64,000 nt of DNA from an uncultured cyanobacterium (GCA_903848645.1 CAINGU010000100.1:96576-160575), one strand, 5' to 3'; shown: positions 43,489 through 52,992, counted from the stretch's first letter. Numbers and translations: made by a program. The notes: generated from the letters alone by a model not told the origin.

Positions 43489-44985
43489 TTATCTCACGGA
43501 AAATGCTTCGCTGAAACGTCGAGTAATGGGTTCGACAATAAAGGTCAAAACCGACTTTTTCCGAGTGACTATTTCCGCATTAGCAGCCATACCTGGATTA
43601 AATTCTACCTCTTGTCCGCGCACATTCAAGGAATGTTTACTTAACTTAATCCTTGTGGGAAAAACCAAACCTAAGTCTTTATCAATTGTGGCATTAGGAC
43701 TGATTTGTACTACTTCACCTTCAATAACACCAAATTCTTGAAAAGGAAAAGTGGCGATTTTGACTTTTGCTTTCATTCCCTGATTAATAAAGCCAATATC
43801 ACGGTTAAGAACTTTTACCTCTAGAAGCATTTCTTCCCCTGCTGGTAAAATTGATAGTAGTTCTTCTCCAGATTGAACTGGACCTTTGGTAGCTTTAATT
43901 TTGTAAATTGTGCCGGACACCGGGGCTTTGATAGTTTCTCCGTCTTTTTGTTGTTTAGCTTGTTCTAATTGACCAGCAACAGTAGCTAATTCTTCTTTGC
44001 GTTTATTGATTTGGGTAAGAATTTCACTTTGACGTTCTGAGGTTAATCGGATATTTTGATTACGTGCAGTTTGATAAGCCTGTTCTGCTTGATTAATTTC
44101 TTGATATTGAGCAGCAACATCTTTTTCTAAAGATGCAACTTTATCTTTTGCTTCTGTTAAATTATTTTGATTTTTGGTGACTTCATCTGAACTCCTAACA
44201 ATATCTGCATTGGCACGATTTAATCTTTCTTTAGCATCTAGATAATCAATTCTAGTTAAAGCACCTGGTTCCAATAAGCTGCGAAGATTTTCTTCTCGTT
44301 GTTGAGCAATTGCTAAATTATTATCTAACATAGAACGGAGACTTTTTACATTCTCCAAGTTTTTTTGAACATTGGTAAAACTAATTTTAGCATTTACCAA
44401 ATTTTCTTGTAACCGACTCAAACGAACTTTGGCTTGATTCAGAATTGATTGTTGGCGTTTAGCTTCGGCTTCCGCTGCTGCTCGTTTGGCTTGATAATCT
44501 GATAAACGGGAGTTTAAAAGTTCATCTTGGAGGATTGTTCCCGCATTTTTTCCCCCAGAACGTTCAGCTTGTAATCGTTGTAAATCATCTTCAATTAATT
44601 TACTAGATTTAGCCAAACGGTTAACATCAGTTTGTTGAATATTGGGATCACGTTGAATTAAAATTTGATCTTTGGTAACGCGATCGCCTTCTTTGACTTT
44701 CACTGCTAAAATAGAGCCATTACCCAAAGCTGTCACCGGTCTAACTTGGGTAGAAGCAATTAATTCTCCTGTTGCTGTAGCAACTTCATCAATTTCTGAA
44801 AAATGCGCCCAGGAAATTGCACCGAATATGACAAAACTAATTGTTCCCGCTAACAATCTTGTATACAAGGGTGGTAATTCCTGTACTGCTTTACCCAATT
44901 CATAGGATAATTGCTCTTCTGGTTTAGCAAATCTCTCTTTTGTTTGACGCGCTTGCACAGCATTTGCAGCTAGGGAAAATTTCAT
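43489..44985 (-). CDS. HlyD-family membrane fusion (periplasmic adaptor) protein
   Basis: This 498-residue protein has one N-terminal membrane helix at about 43-62 (RLLAGTISFVIFGAISWAHF) and a split lipoyl/barrel region (ATGELIASTQVRPVTAL and IKAPVSGTIYKIKATKGPV). A very long coiled-coil hairpin spans residues ~115-345. The C-terminal barrel includes VLNRDIGFINQGMKAKVKI. It resembles type I secretion adaptors such as HlyD and PrtE, which link an inner-membrane ABC exporter to TolC. No exporter or TolC gene is next to it in this window. The substrate is unknown. Confidence 0.87.
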   Translation of the reverse strand: MKFSLAANAVQARQTKERFAKPEEQLSYELGKAVQELPPLYTRLLAGTISFVIFGAISWAHFSEIDEVATATGELIASTQVRPVTALGNGSILAVKVKEGDRVTKDQILIQRDPNIQQTDVNRLAKSSKLIEDDLQRLQAERSGGKNAGTILQDELLNSRLSDYQAKRAAAEAEAKRQQSILNQAKVRLSRLQENLVNAKISFTNVQKNLENVKSLRSMLDNNLAIAQQREENLRSLLEPGALTRIDYLDAKERLNRANADIVRSSDEVTKNQNNLTEAKDKVASLEKDVAAQYQEINQAEQAYQTARNQNIRLTSERQSEILTQINKRKEELATVAGQLEQAKQQKDGETIKAPVSGTIYKIKATKGPVQSGEELLSILPAGEEMLLEVKVLNRDIGFINQGMKAKVKIATFPFQEFGVIEGEVVQISPNATIDKDLGLVFPTRIKLSKHSLNVRGQEVEFNPGMAANAEIVTRKKSVLTFIVEPITRRFSEAFSVR

Positions 44986-45097
44986 AATTTATGACTTTTG
45001 TTAGTTGTTTTTTTAATGATTAACTACTAAATAACTAAACGTTTAATATTAATCTATGTCAATATCAAATATTGTCATGTAAGTCACCACTTTATCC

Positions 45098-45130
45098 AGA
45101 TACCCAACTTCTTGGATAATTCGGGTATCT
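45098..45130. repeat. Palindrome AGATACCC...GGGTATCT
   Basis: AGATACCC (45098-45105) pairs with GGGTATCT (45123-45130). It resembles the GATCCCCGACTTCTT family seen at 16626, with changed arms. It sits between divergently transcribed genes. Confidence 0.5.
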
Positions 45131-45252
45131 ATACATGATAATTTTTATATAAATTATCTGTATTTATTCCTACAGTTAGAAGCAATTTTATCTACAATAT
45201 ACGTTAATAAGCTAGTACAGCTTACTGGCCAAGGAAGTAAAAAAATAACTCT

Positions 45253-46158
45253 ATGATTTACCACAGTGATCGCGTAGGATCTCGTAAAGAAGGAAAATTT
45301 CCAGGTGTGGGTGGACTTGATTTATATTACCAAAGCTGGCATCCTGGGGGTAAAGTCAAGGGAATCTTAGCCCTTGTACATGGACTCGGAGGACACAGCG
45401 GACTTTACAAAACTATAGTTGAGCATTTGCTACCCAAGGAATATGCTGTTTATGGTTTTGACTTACGTGGTCATGGACGTTCATCCGGTCAAAGAGGTTA
45501 CATTAATACCTGGGCTGAATTTCGTGATGACTTGCAAATTTTCCTCAATTTGATTCAACAACAACAACCAGGATGTCCAATTTTCCTATTGGGACATAGT
45601 ATGGGGGGAGTGATTGCGCTAGACTATGCTCTCCGCTATATAAAAGATAAGTCTGCCTTGTCAGGTATAATTGCTTTTGCACCCAGCATTGGTCAAGTAG
45701 GAGTACCACTGAGTCGTGTAGTTTTAGGTAAGTTACTCTCTCAGGTTTGGCCGCGTTTTTCCTTGAATATTGGCTTGGATTTTAGCGCAGGTTCACGAAA
45801 TGAGAAAATCTTAGATTCATATACTCAAGATCAATTACGACATACTCTCGCTACTGCTAGGTTATCTACAGAGTTTTTTACGACAGTAGATTGGATTCAT
45901 TCCCACGCTGAAAAATGGCACGTACCGCTATTAATTTTACATGGTGGTGCTGATAGAATCGCTTTACCAGCAGGAAGTGAAATTTTTTATCAAAATGTTA
46001 CTTATACTGATAAGTTAAGAATTGAATACCCTGGGGGCTATCATGATTTACACTACGATATTAATTATCTTGAGGTAATCACTGATTTAAGTAATTGGAT
46101 GGATCAACATTTACCTGGTGCGGTAGTTTCATTAGAACCAATGATCAGTAATGAATAA
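45253..46158 (+). CDS. Lysophospholipase/monoacylglycerol-lipase-like alpha/beta hydrolase
   Basis: The protein has 301 residues. LALVHGLGGHSGLY supplies the oxyanion loop, FDLRGHGRSSGQRGYI is the family block, the nucleophile Ser is in LLGHSMGGVIAL, the Asp in LHGGADRIALP and the His in YPGGYHDLHYD. All match the Hydrolase_4 (monoacylglycerol lipase) group. It has no signal peptide and should act on glycerolipids in the cytoplasm or at membranes. It is monocistronic and ends at a bidirectional hairpin. Confidence 0.88.
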   Translation: MIYHSDRVGSRKEGKFPGVGGLDLYYQSWHPGGKVKGILALVHGLGGHSGLYKTIVEHLLPKEYAVYGFDLRGHGRSSGQRGYINTWAEFRDDLQIFLNLIQQQQPGCPIFLLGHSMGGVIALDYALRYIKDKSALSGIIAFAPSIGQVGVPLSRVVLGKLLSQVWPRFSLNIGLDFSAGSRNEKILDSYTQDQLRHTLATARLSTEFFTTVDWIHSHAEKWHVPLLILHGGADRIALPAGSEIFYQNVTYTDKLRIEYPGGYHDLHYDINYLEVITDLSNWMDQHLPGAVVSLEPMISNE

Positions 46159-46175
46159 TCAATAATATTAAATAA

Positions 46176-46203
46176 GTAGAGATGTTTTTGATAACGTCTC
46201 TAC
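46176..46203. terminator. Bidirectional hairpin between convergent genes
   Basis: GTAGAGATGTT pairs fully (one G-U) with AACGTCTCTAC around loop TTTGAT. It lies 17 bases after the lipase stop and 25 bases beyond the convergent minus-strand stop, so it can serve both genes. Confidence 0.65.
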
Positions 46204-46227
46204 AAGAATTAGACAAAATCCTCATTG

Positions 46228-46590
46228 TCAATTAATACGAAATAGATAAAAGCCAACAAGGGTAAAAATGAAAATCGTGGTTGCAGAATAAACAATTACA
46301 TCTTTCACTAAAAAGGAAATCCAATCTTTTCTCAATTCTTGTCTAAACTTGAGTTCTCTTAATTTCCGCTCAAGTTCTATATCTTCTTTATCAGGTAATC
46401 TGGTGTAGGGGCTAATCTCTAAATCATCAATCAATTCTTCTGTAGCAGTTGAATTTTGCCAATTGTCTAATGTTGAATTAGAATCAGAAAAAACAATTGG
46501 TAAATTGTCCTGATTGAGATTTTTTATCTCTTTTCTAATTACCTTTTTGGCAATTTTGACGATTAAATCTTCTAAGTTTTTATCCGCCAT
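46228..46590 (-). CDS. Hypothetical tail-anchored protein
   Basis: I do not recognise this 120-residue protein. Residues 1-30 are a basic helix (LIVKIAKKVIRKEIKNL), the middle is acidic and probably disordered, ELERKLRELKFRQELRKDW is a charged helix, and residues ~97-116 (VIVYSATTIFIFTLVGFYLF) form a single C-terminal membrane segment. The topology suggests a tail-anchored cytoplasmic domain. It follows the signal-peptide protein at 46611 by 20 bp, so the pair is probably an operon. Confidence 0.6.
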   Translation of the reverse strand: MADKNLEDLIVKIAKKVIRKEIKNLNQDNLPIVFSDSNSTLDNWQNSTATEELIDDLEISPYTRLPDKEDIELERKLRELKFRQELRKDWISFLVKDVIVYSATTIFIFTLVGFYLFRIN

Positions 46591-46610
46591 ATCTGGTGAA
46601 ATTAAATCTT

Positions 46611-47117
46611 TTAATTACTTTGATTCTTGGGATTAAAAATATTCACTAGAACTTGGACAAGGTTATTTCTTTGAAGACGGGTAAGGTTTTTAATTGCAAT
46701 GAGATCGCCATCTAAGGGATTTTTCCTTAAACTATCATTACCTGGATAACTATTAGCATCTATAGGTTCATTGGCATCCAAGTAATCAGCTAAAGTCAGT
46801 TTCCAGTCCAAACGATAATTAGGCGCTCTACCTTTAGTATAAATATGATACTTAATCAGACGAGTAGCTAAAGTATTGTTTTCGGCAATTTTTCCAGTTT
46901 CCTTACTAAGATACTGATTTTCTTTCGGGAAATCAGGAATTTGTTCATATACTTTTTGCCAGATATCACTAGGAGAAATTCTTTGGGCAATTGCGGGTGA
47001 AATCTGCAATAAATTGGTATTTCCTGTCCCGAAAACAATAATTACCACTGTCATTAAGGTAATGATAAATGGTGAAAAAAATTGCCACCTGAGAAATTTT
47101 TGCTGTTTCATTTGCAT
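46611..47117 (-). CDS. Hypothetical exported protein
   Basis: This 168-residue protein has an N-terminal hydrophobic segment (FSPFIITLMTVVIIVFGTG, about 14-32) ending near SPAIAQR, a plausible signal-peptidase site. An alternative ATG is two codons in. The mature part contains DIWQKVYEQIPDFPKENQYL and YRLDWKLTLADYLDANEPI; the family is not recognised. It probably lies outside the cytoplasm and is upstream in a two-gene unit with the tail-anchored protein at 46228. Confidence 0.6.
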   Translation of the reverse strand: MQMKQQKFLRWQFFSPFIITLMTVVIIVFGTGNTNLLQISPAIAQRISPSDIWQKVYEQIPDFPKENQYLSKETGKIAENNTLATRLIKYHIYTKGRAPNYRLDWKLTLADYLDANEPIDANSYPGNDSLRKNPLDGDLIAIKNLTRLQRNNLVQVLVNIFNPKNQSN

Positions 47118-47166
47118 TATCTAAGATCCTAGCGAATTCAGAAGAAGCGGGCGACTATAAGTCACA

Positions 47167-47242
47167 GCTACACAGACAAAACCCACCTGCGTGGGTTAAA
47201 TTTCTATGAGTCCACGCACCATCTAGACTTTGCTTGTGTAGC
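47167..47242. repeat. Dispersed hairpin repeat (GCTACACAGAC...), compact copy
   Basis: The arms GCTACACAGACAAAACC and CTTGTGTAGC enclose AACCCACCTGCGTGGGTT and TCCACGCACC. It is the unexpanded relative of 868-974. GAATTC occurs just outside on both sides (47134 and 47246 areas). Confidence 0.65.
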
Positions 47243-47269
47243 GGTGAATTCTATTGGCCAGGATTTATT

Positions 47270-47506
47270 TTACAATTCGCCAATAATTTCTGGCTGATTT
47301 AATTCATCAGACATTTCAATAATTGCTCTGAGTACAGGCTTCATAATGGAATCTTCGTTATTTTCAAAATCTTCATAACGTCGCCGTTTGGCACGATTTG
47401 CAACTTGCACGGTAATGCGATAGCGATTTGATGCCGCACTAATTAGTTCTTCCGCACGGTGCATGATTTGAGACTGAGTTGTCTCGAACTTAGAACGTTT
47501 AAGCAT
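47270..47506 (-). CDS. rpoZ: RNA polymerase omega subunit
   Basis: The protein has 78 residues, the usual length in cyanobacteria. [20 protein letters not shown] and [14 protein letters not shown] are the diagnostic omega region that wraps the C-terminal tail of the beta-prime subunit. It aids assembly of RNA polymerase and, in cyanobacteria, binding of the primary sigma factor. The ATG lies 20 bp after the stop of the gene at 47527, so these may be cotranscribed. Confidence 0.95.
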   Translation of the reverse strand: MLKRSKFETTQSQIMHRAEELISAASNRYRITVQVANRAKRRRYEDFENNEDSIMKPVLRAIIEMSDELNQPEIIGEL

Positions 47507-47526
47507 AATTAATGACTCTGGATATT

Positions 47527-47862
47527 CTACCCTAGTTTACTCGGATTTTTCAATTTTAGATATGGAAATGAGAATGATCCTTCATAAATTTGCTTAACTA
47601 GGAGAATCAAACTGAGAATTTGCCGCAGTTGTTGGATTTGCTGTTTAAGTATTTGCTTCTCTAGACGGAGACTCTGAATCTTTTCTTTACCGAGATAAAT
47701 ATTATCGGGTGCTGTATGTAAGGCTGCATAACTAGCACGTTCATATTGATTAAAAATATCTGCTATAAATGCAAATGTATATGTTATTTTCCGTAATTGT
47801 TGAGCTAGATAAAGGAGCATAAGGGAAATAAGAATGTTAATCAGGACAACGATAGTTATCAT
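47527..47862 (-). CDS. Hypothetical membrane-anchored coiled-coil protein
   Basis: I take the ATG at 47862 (111 residues). The longer frame to 48030 translates the GTAGGGTGGGCAATGCCCACC repeat and is rejected. A membrane segment starts immediately ([20 protein letters not shown]) and is followed by a coiled coil ([20 protein letters not shown]). It resembles DUF948-like small membrane proteins, but I cannot assign a family. It lies directly upstream of rpoZ on the same strand. Confidence 0.55.
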   Translation of the reverse strand: MITIVVLINILISLMLLYLAQQLRKITYTFAFIADIFNQYERASYAALHTAPDNIYLGKEKIQSLRLEKQILKQQIQQLRQILSLILLVKQIYEGSFSFPYLKLKNPSKLG

Positions 47863-47980
47863 TTTGTATATTGTTTGCCACTGATTTAATCGAAATAATA
47901 GCTTTATTATATCAGCATATATAAGACTCCTGAATGATTCCTGATAGCTTGCGTGGCGTAGCCATAAAATATTAAGTAGT

Positions 47981-48035
47981 GTAGGGTGGGCAATGCCCAC
48001 CGTAGGGGGGTTTTGGTGGGCATTGCCCACCCTAC
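47981..48035. repeat. Perfect-armed inverted repeat GTAGGGTGGGCAATGCCCACC
   Basis: GTAGGGTGGGCAATGCCCACC-like arms (47981-48001 and 48015-48035) surround GTAGGGGGGTTTT. Each arm is itself palindromic (GGTGGGCATTGCCCACC). A single-arm copy lies at 23441-23472. Probably a small mobile repeat. Confidence 0.7.
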
Positions 48036-48174
48036 GTATATTTCAGAAATCAAATATTAGTCCTATAGTCAATTTTAACCTGTGGATCTTGTTTATTTCT
48101 AGAAACAACACAAATTGAAAAATCCCATGGGATTACTATAGAATTTTGTAAATCGTCCTTTTCCATTTCCTGCC

Positions 48175-48963
48175 ATGACCACAAACACCAAAGCGATAGT
48201 TGTATTTGATATAGATGGGGTTATCCGTGACGTTAGCGGCTCATATCGTCGTGCTATATCTGATACAGTAGAACATTTTACCAGCCAAGCCTATCGTCCC
48301 ACACCTGTAGACATTGACAATCTCAAATCCGAAGGAATTTGGAATAACGATTGGGAAGCCTCCCAGGAATTAATTTACCGCCATTTTATCAGTCAAGGAC
48401 AGCAGCGGGAACAATTACAATTAGATTATGAAAGCATTGTTACTTATTTTCAAAGCCGTTATCGAGGTACAGACTCAGAAAATTGGAATGGCTATATTTG
48501 TCATGAACCTTTATTAGCACAGCCGAGTTATTTTCAAGAACTAACGCAAACGGGTATTGCTTGGGGTTTTTTTAGTGGTGCTACTCGCTTGAGTGCTAAC
48601 TACGTTTTAGAAAAACGCTTAGGGTTACAGTCTCCTGTCTTAATTGCCATGGAAGACGCACCCGGTAAACCTGATCCGACCGGACTTTTTGCTACTATTA
48701 ATATATTAGAAAATGGTAGTAATCAAAAACAAACGGTGGTATATGTGGGTGATACCGTCGCAGATATGCACACTGTGGAAAAAGCCAAAGCTGTAGATAA
48801 TTCTCGGACTTGGTTGGGTGTTGGGGTATTACCTCCCCACGTTCAGGAAACAGCAGAAAGACGGGAAACTTATACACAAACGCTAATGCAAGCTGGGGCA
48901 AAAATAGTCTTTAATAATGTGCAAGAATTAACAATTAAAACAATTTTTGAGTTAGAATCGTGA
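48175..48963 (+). CDS. HAD-superfamily phosphatase, TIGR01548 type
   Basis: This 262-residue protein has HAD motif I in VVFDIDGVIRD (nucleophile Asp and the +2 Asp), motif II in FFSGATRLS, motif III Lys in APGKPDPTG and motif IV in YVGDTVADMHT. The cap is of class I. The block SGSYRRAISDTVEHF after motif I and the length match the TIGR01548 subgroup common in cyanobacteria; some members sit with hisB or imidazoleglycerol-phosphate genes, but not here. The substrate is unknown. Confidence 0.85.
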   Translation: MTTNTKAIVVFDIDGVIRDVSGSYRRAISDTVEHFTSQAYRPTPVDIDNLKSEGIWNNDWEASQELIYRHFISQGQQREQLQLDYESIVTYFQSRYRGTDSENWNGYICHEPLLAQPSYFQELTQTGIAWGFFSGATRLSANYVLEKRLGLQSPVLIAMEDAPGKPDPTGLFATINILENGSNQKQTVVYVGDTVADMHTVEKAKAVDNSRTWLGVGVLPPHVQETAERRETYTQTLMQAGAKIVFNNVQELTIKTIFELES

Positions 48964-49037
48964 TCTAACACAAGCAGATTTTTCTTAATCACTTAGTTGG
49001 TATTCATTAAGTTTAAAATCAGAGGAAATTTATCAAA

Positions 49038-50432
49038 ATGTCTAATTTTCAACTACCTGATGGACCAAAAACTCACCCTTGGATACAAACATTCCATTGG
49101 TTGAAAAACCCTTTAGGATATATGGAAGAATGTGCTAAAAGCTATGGTGATATTTTCACTTTAAGAGTTGGACCACTTTTTAAACCACAAGTATTCATTA
49201 GCAATCCCCAAGGGATTCAACAGATTTTTACCACAGACCCCAAACAGTTAGATTCTGGTGCGTCCGCAGGTTCAGGAGCGCCCCTTTTAGGACCTAATTC
49301 CCTCCTATCCTTAGAAGGGAAAACCCACCAGCGTCAACGAAAGTTATTAACTCCTCAATTTCATGGGGAACGAATGCTAAATTATGGTGAATTAATTAGT
49401 GATATTACTCAGCAAGTAACTAGTAAATGGCAAATTGGAAACACTTTTCCCGTCTTGTCTTCTATGCAAGAAATTTCTTTTCAGGTAATTTTAAAAGCTG
49501 TATTTGGGCTAAAAGACGGGGAACGTTACGAAAAACTCAAAGAAAATCTAATTGCTATTCTCAATCCCAAAAGACCTTTTTTGCGGTTAATGATGATTAT
49601 GTTTCCGTTCTTGCAACGGGATTTAGGTGCGTGGAGTCCTTGGGGAAAATACCTAAAATTACGTCAGCAGCTAGATAATCTAATTTATGCAGAAATTCAC
49701 GAAAGACAATCACAGCCAGATCCATCTCGCACTGATATTCTATCATTAATGATGGCTGCTCGTGATGAAGCTGGAGAAGCAATGACAGATGTAGAATTAC
49801 GTGATGAGTTGATGACTTTATTAGTAGCAGGTCATGAAACTACAGCGAGTTCTTTAGCATTTGCTTTGTATTGGGTTCATTCTCAACCAAATGTATATGA
49901 AAAACTGTTAGCAGAATTATATAGCTTGGGGGAAGTTCCTGACCAAAATGCAATTTTCAAATTACCTTATTTAAATGCTGTTTGTTCGGAAACATTGCGT
50001 TTATATCCAGTGGCAATGTTAGGATTAAATCGCTTAGTTAAATCACCGTTAGAAATTTCAGGTTACAAATTTGAGCCAGGAACTATTGTCATTCCCTGTA
50101 TTTATCTAACCCATCATCGAGAAGATTTATATCCTGATTCTCAACAGTTTAAACCAGAACGTTTTTTAGAACGGCAATTTTCTCCTTCTGAATATTTACC
50201 CTTTGGTGGTGGTAATCGTCGCTGTATTGGACTGGCTTTTGCTTTATTTGAAATGAAACTTGTATTGGCAAATGTGCTATCTAATTGGCAGATGGAATTA
50301 GCTGAAAATGAACCAGTTAAACCAATTCGCAAAGGTTTCTTATTAGGTCCGGGTGGTGGTGTCAAGATGATTGTGAAGGGGAAACGTCTACAAAATCAGC
50401 CTGTTCTGCAAACTAGCGTTGTTAATTCGTAA
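49038..50432 (+). CDS. Cytochrome P450, CYP110-like
   Basis: This 464-residue P450 is complete. The I-helix motif is AGHETTASS, the K-helix ExxR is in CSETLRLYP, and the heme-ligand loop is PFGGGNRRCIGLAFA with Cys396. N-terminal PDGPKTHPWIQTFHW and the absence of a membrane anchor fit CYP110, the main P450 family of filamentous cyanobacteria, some members of which hydroxylate fatty acids or alkanes. No redox partner is adjacent, though petF lies about 11 kb away. The DHFR gene starts 5 bp after its stop. Confidence 0.9.
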   Translation: MSNFQLPDGPKTHPWIQTFHWLKNPLGYMEECAKSYGDIFTLRVGPLFKPQVFISNPQGIQQIFTTDPKQLDSGASAGSGAPLLGPNSLLSLEGKTHQRQRKLLTPQFHGERMLNYGELISDITQQVTSKWQIGNTFPVLSSMQEISFQVILKAVFGLKDGERYEKLKENLIAILNPKRPFLRLMMIMFPFLQRDLGAWSPWGKYLKLRQQLDNLIYAEIHERQSQPDPSRTDILSLMMAARDEAGEAMTDVELRDELMTLLVAGHETTASSLAFALYWVHSQPNVYEKLLAELYSLGEVPDQNAIFKLPYLNAVCSETLRLYPVAMLGLNRLVKSPLEISGYKFEPGTIVIPCIYLTHHREDLYPDSQQFKPERFLERQFSPSEYLPFGGGNRRCIGLAFALFEMKLVLANVLSNWQMELAENEPVKPIRKGFLLGPGGGVKMIVKGKRLQNQPVLQTSVVNS

Positions 50433-50437
50433 CATTT

Positions 50438-50971
50438 ATGCCTCTAATTAGCCTCATTGCTGCTATTTCCGAAAATCGGATTTTAGCTGACTCCACAAAG
50501 GAACATATTCATGTGGGTATTCCTTGGAATATTCCTAGTGATGAACTTCGTTTTCAGGAAATAATTTACCGACATCCTGTAATTGTGGGACGGAAAACTT
50601 ATGCTACCTTTAATAAACCGATTGCAAATTGTACAACTATCATTGTTACCAGAGATCCTAATTTTCAAGCTTTCGGTTGTCTAGTTTTTCATTCACTACA
50701 GGAAGCAATTACATGGGTTAAAATGAGTGAAACGGAAGAGATATTTATCGCTGGTGGTGGAGAAATTTATACTGAAGCCATAAAAATTGCCAATAAGCTT
50801 TATTTAACTATTGTTGAAGGTAATTTTGAGGGAGATATATACTTTCCTGAATTTGCCAATTTTGGAGAAATTACGAAAGAGGAAAAGTTGCAAGAAAATG
50901 GCTTTAACTTTAAGTTTGTAGAGATTGAAAGGTGCGTTAATGAGATAACGCCACCTCCGACAATTAGATAA
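50438..50971 (+). CDS. folA: Dihydrofolate reductase
   Basis: The protein has 177 residues. ISLIAAISENRILA is the family N-terminus, GIPWNIPSDELRFQ holds the Trp and the catalytic Asp (P-S-D), VIVGRKTYATF is the NADPH loop, and EEIFIAGGGEIYTEAI with LYLTIVEGNFEGDIYFPEF closes the fold. It should reduce dihydrofolate to tetrahydrofolate. Many cyanobacteria use ThyX and have no clear folA, so presence here is notable. It starts five bases after the P450 stop and must share its message. Chances of a DHFR-like reductase with another pterin substrate are modest. Confidence 0.88.
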   Translation: MPLISLIAAISENRILADSTKEHIHVGIPWNIPSDELRFQEIIYRHPVIVGRKTYATFNKPIANCTTIIVTRDPNFQAFGCLVFHSLQEAITWVKMSETEEIFIAGGGEIYTEAIKIANKLYLTIVEGNFEGDIYFPEFANFGEITKEEKLQENGFNFKFVEIERCVNEITPPPTIR

Positions 50972-50990
50972 TGAATCTTGGGAAATTAGC

Positions 50991-51791
50991 TTATTGTAAT
51001 TTCAAAAATTTATCCAAAGCTGCTACCATACTCGGTGGCCAGCGGCGGATATTTTTCACCCAATTCATATCTTTATAGCGGGTATCTAATCCATAAGCTG
51101 CTACCCAATTACTTTCCGCTTCTCCTCTATTTCCTGTTACCCAATAAGCGGCTGTTAAAGCGGCTCGCATATCCGCAAATCGGGGATATTTACGGACTAT
51201 ATTCCGCATTTCCCGGATGGCTTTTTTTGTTTGATTGGTTTCATATAAAGCTAGGGCATAATTAGCTCTAGCAAAGGAAAAATTGGGGGTGATTTCTGTG
51301 GCTTTTTGGTAATCTAATATGGCTGCTTCCCATTGTCCTAAACCTGCTTGAGCATTACCGCGATTATTATAGGCCATGGCATCTTTAGGATCTAATTCTA
51401 ATACATGATTATAATCAGCGATCGCCTCTTCCCATCTTCCTAAAGCCTCCAATGCTGTCCCCCGATTTAAATAAGGATCTGTCACATTGGGAGCAAGTTC
51501 TACAGCTTTATTATAATCTGTTAATGCTGCTGCTAACTTATTCTGACTAACACGAGAATTACCGCGATTACTCCATGCTCCCGCATTGCTGGGGAATTTT
51601 TCAATTATTTCTGTCCAATAGGCTTCGGCTGTGACAAAATCACCTTTATTTGTGGCTACAAAGGCTTTAGTCGCTAATTCATCCCCTGCTTGTAACTCTT
51701 GAGGGGTGATAGTTTGGGTTTGTGCCATAACTGGTATATTCCAGCCAAAAACCAGTAACAGACTCAGGAAAATACCAATTAATTTAATCAT
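50991..51791 (-). CDS. Exported TPR-repeat protein
   Basis: The protein has 266 residues. The signal peptide (LIGIFLSLLLVFGWNIPVMA) ends near residue 23. About five TPR units follow, including AWSNRGNSRVSQNKLAAAL, DPYLNRGTALEALGRWEEAI and AMAYNNRGNAQAGLGQWEAA. Similar proteins occur in the thylakoid lumen of cyanobacteria and chloroplasts, where TPRs help complex assembly. The C-terminus (YKDMNWVKNIRRWPPSMVAA) is non-repeat and basic. It converges with folA and lies upstream of no other minus-strand partner. Confidence 0.82.
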   Translation of the reverse strand: MIKLIGIFLSLLLVFGWNIPVMAQTQTITPQELQAGDELATKAFVATNKGDFVTAEAYWTEIIEKFPSNAGAWSNRGNSRVSQNKLAAALTDYNKAVELAPNVTDPYLNRGTALEALGRWEEAIADYNHVLELDPKDAMAYNNRGNAQAGLGQWEAAILDYQKATEITPNFSFARANYALALYETNQTKKAIREMRNIVRKYPRFADMRAALTAAYWVTGNRGEAESNWVAAYGLDTRYKDMNWVKNIRRWPPSMVAALDKFLKLQ

Positions 51792-51837
51792 CTAACTCTG
51801 AAGTGATATGTAACTAACAAGTATCATTATTTTATTT

Positions 51838-51872
51838 TAGATCCCCGACTTATTAAACAAGTTCGGGATCTG
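51838..51872. terminator. Hairpin downstream of ruvB
   Basis: AGATCCCCGACTTATT is partly complementary to ACAAGTTCGGGATCT. It lies between the ruvB stop and the start of the next minus-strand gene, so it may end the ruvB transcript. It belongs to the same palindrome family as 16626-16656. Confidence 0.5.
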
Positions 51873-51891
51873 GATTTGGATATTGATGCGC

Positions 51892-52992
51892 TTATAGTAA
51901 TGACAACTGCTCATTAGGTGGCTTAAAACCCATGTGTTGATACGCTGCTTTAGTTGCTATTCTTCCCCTGGGTGTCCGACTTAAATAACCTATTTGCATT
52001 AAATACGGTTCATAAACTTCTTCAATGGTTTGGGTATCTTCCCCAGTGGTAGCAGCAATGGTTTCTAAACCCACTGGACCGCCATTAAAGTTCTCAATTA
52101 TCACACTGAGCATTTTTCTATCCGTCCAGTCTAAACCACAAGGATCAACTTGAAATAGCTGTAATGCTTCTGCCGCAATAATTTCATTGATTTCTGCAAA
52201 TAATTTGACTTCCGCATAATCACGGACTCGTTTTAGTAATCTATTAGCGATTCTCGGCGTTCCCCGTGAACGTTTGGCTATTTCTGTAGCCCCATCTGCA
52301 TTAACTGGAGTTTGTAATAATTCAGCGGTGCGAAGAACAATCTTAGTTAATTCCTCAACCTCATAAAAGCGCAACTTTTGAATTAAGCCAAATCTGTCGC
52401 GTAATGGTGAAGTCAAAGCCCCGACGCGGGTTGTTGCCCCCACTAAGGTAAATTTAGACAATGGTATACTTCTAATTCTGGCACTAGAACCTTTACCCAC
52501 GGTAATATCTAAGCGATAATCCTCCATGGCTGGATACAGAATTTCCTCTGTCATCCGTGATAACCGATGGATTTCGTCTATAAATAACACATCTCCTGGT
52601 TTCAGATTCACCAATAACCCCACGATATCCCTTGGCCGTTCTAAAGCTGGGGCGCTAGTAATTTTGCAACTTACCCCCATTTCTGATGCTAAAATCATCG
52701 CCATTGTGGTTTTACCTAAACCTGGTGGTCCATACAACAGCAAATGATCCATGACTTCCTCTCTAGATTTAGCGGCTTTAATCGCTATATCTAAAACATC
52801 CTTTAAATCCTTTTGGCCAATGTAATCAGCAAACCGCTGGGGACGAATACTCTCTTCTGGTTTACCTTGTTCATTAATAGCAGCTTCCGATTGTAACAGA
52901 TTTTCTGCGGGGGGTACTTTGGCTGATTCCCGCTGCTTTTTGGGTTCTCCGTTGGGTTCTGGAGGCTGTTTTTTAGAGGAGATAATCGCCAT
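51892..52992 (-). CDS. ruvB: Holliday junction branch-migration helicase RuvB
   Basis: The protein has 366 residues. Walker A is [11 protein letters not shown], Walker [10 protein letters not shown], sensor 1 GATTRVG and the arginine finger region [11 protein letters not shown]. The C-terminal winged helix is [20 protein letters not shown]. RuvB hexamers drive branch migration with RuvA at recombination junctions. The N-terminal ~40 residues ([15 protein letters not shown]) are a charged extension seen in cyanobacterial RuvB. Neither ruvA nor ruvC is adjacent, as is usual in cyanobacteria. Confidence 0.96.
   Translation of the reverse strand: MAIISSKKQPPEPNGEPKKQRESAKVPPAENLLQSEAAINEQGKPEESIRPQRFADYIGQKDLKDVLDIAIKAAKSREEVMDHLLLYGPPGLGKTTMAMILASEMGVSCKITSAPALERPRDIVGLLVNLKPGDVLFIDEIHRLSRMTEEILYPAMEDYRLDITVGKGSSARIRSIPLSKFTLVGATTRVGALTSPLRDRFGLIQKLRFYEVEELTKIVLRTAELLQTPVNADGATEIAKRSRGTPRIANRLLKRVRDYAEVKLFAEINEIIAAEALQLFQVDPCGLDWTDRKMLSVIIENFNGGPVGLETIAATTGEDTQTIEEVYEPYLMQIGYLSRTPRGRIATKAAYQHMGFKPPNEQLSLL

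Noticed and set aside
47863..48030. A 56-residue N-terminal extension of the protein upstream of rpoZ
   Set aside because: It translates the GTAGGGTGGGCAATGCCCACC repeat and adds no domain.
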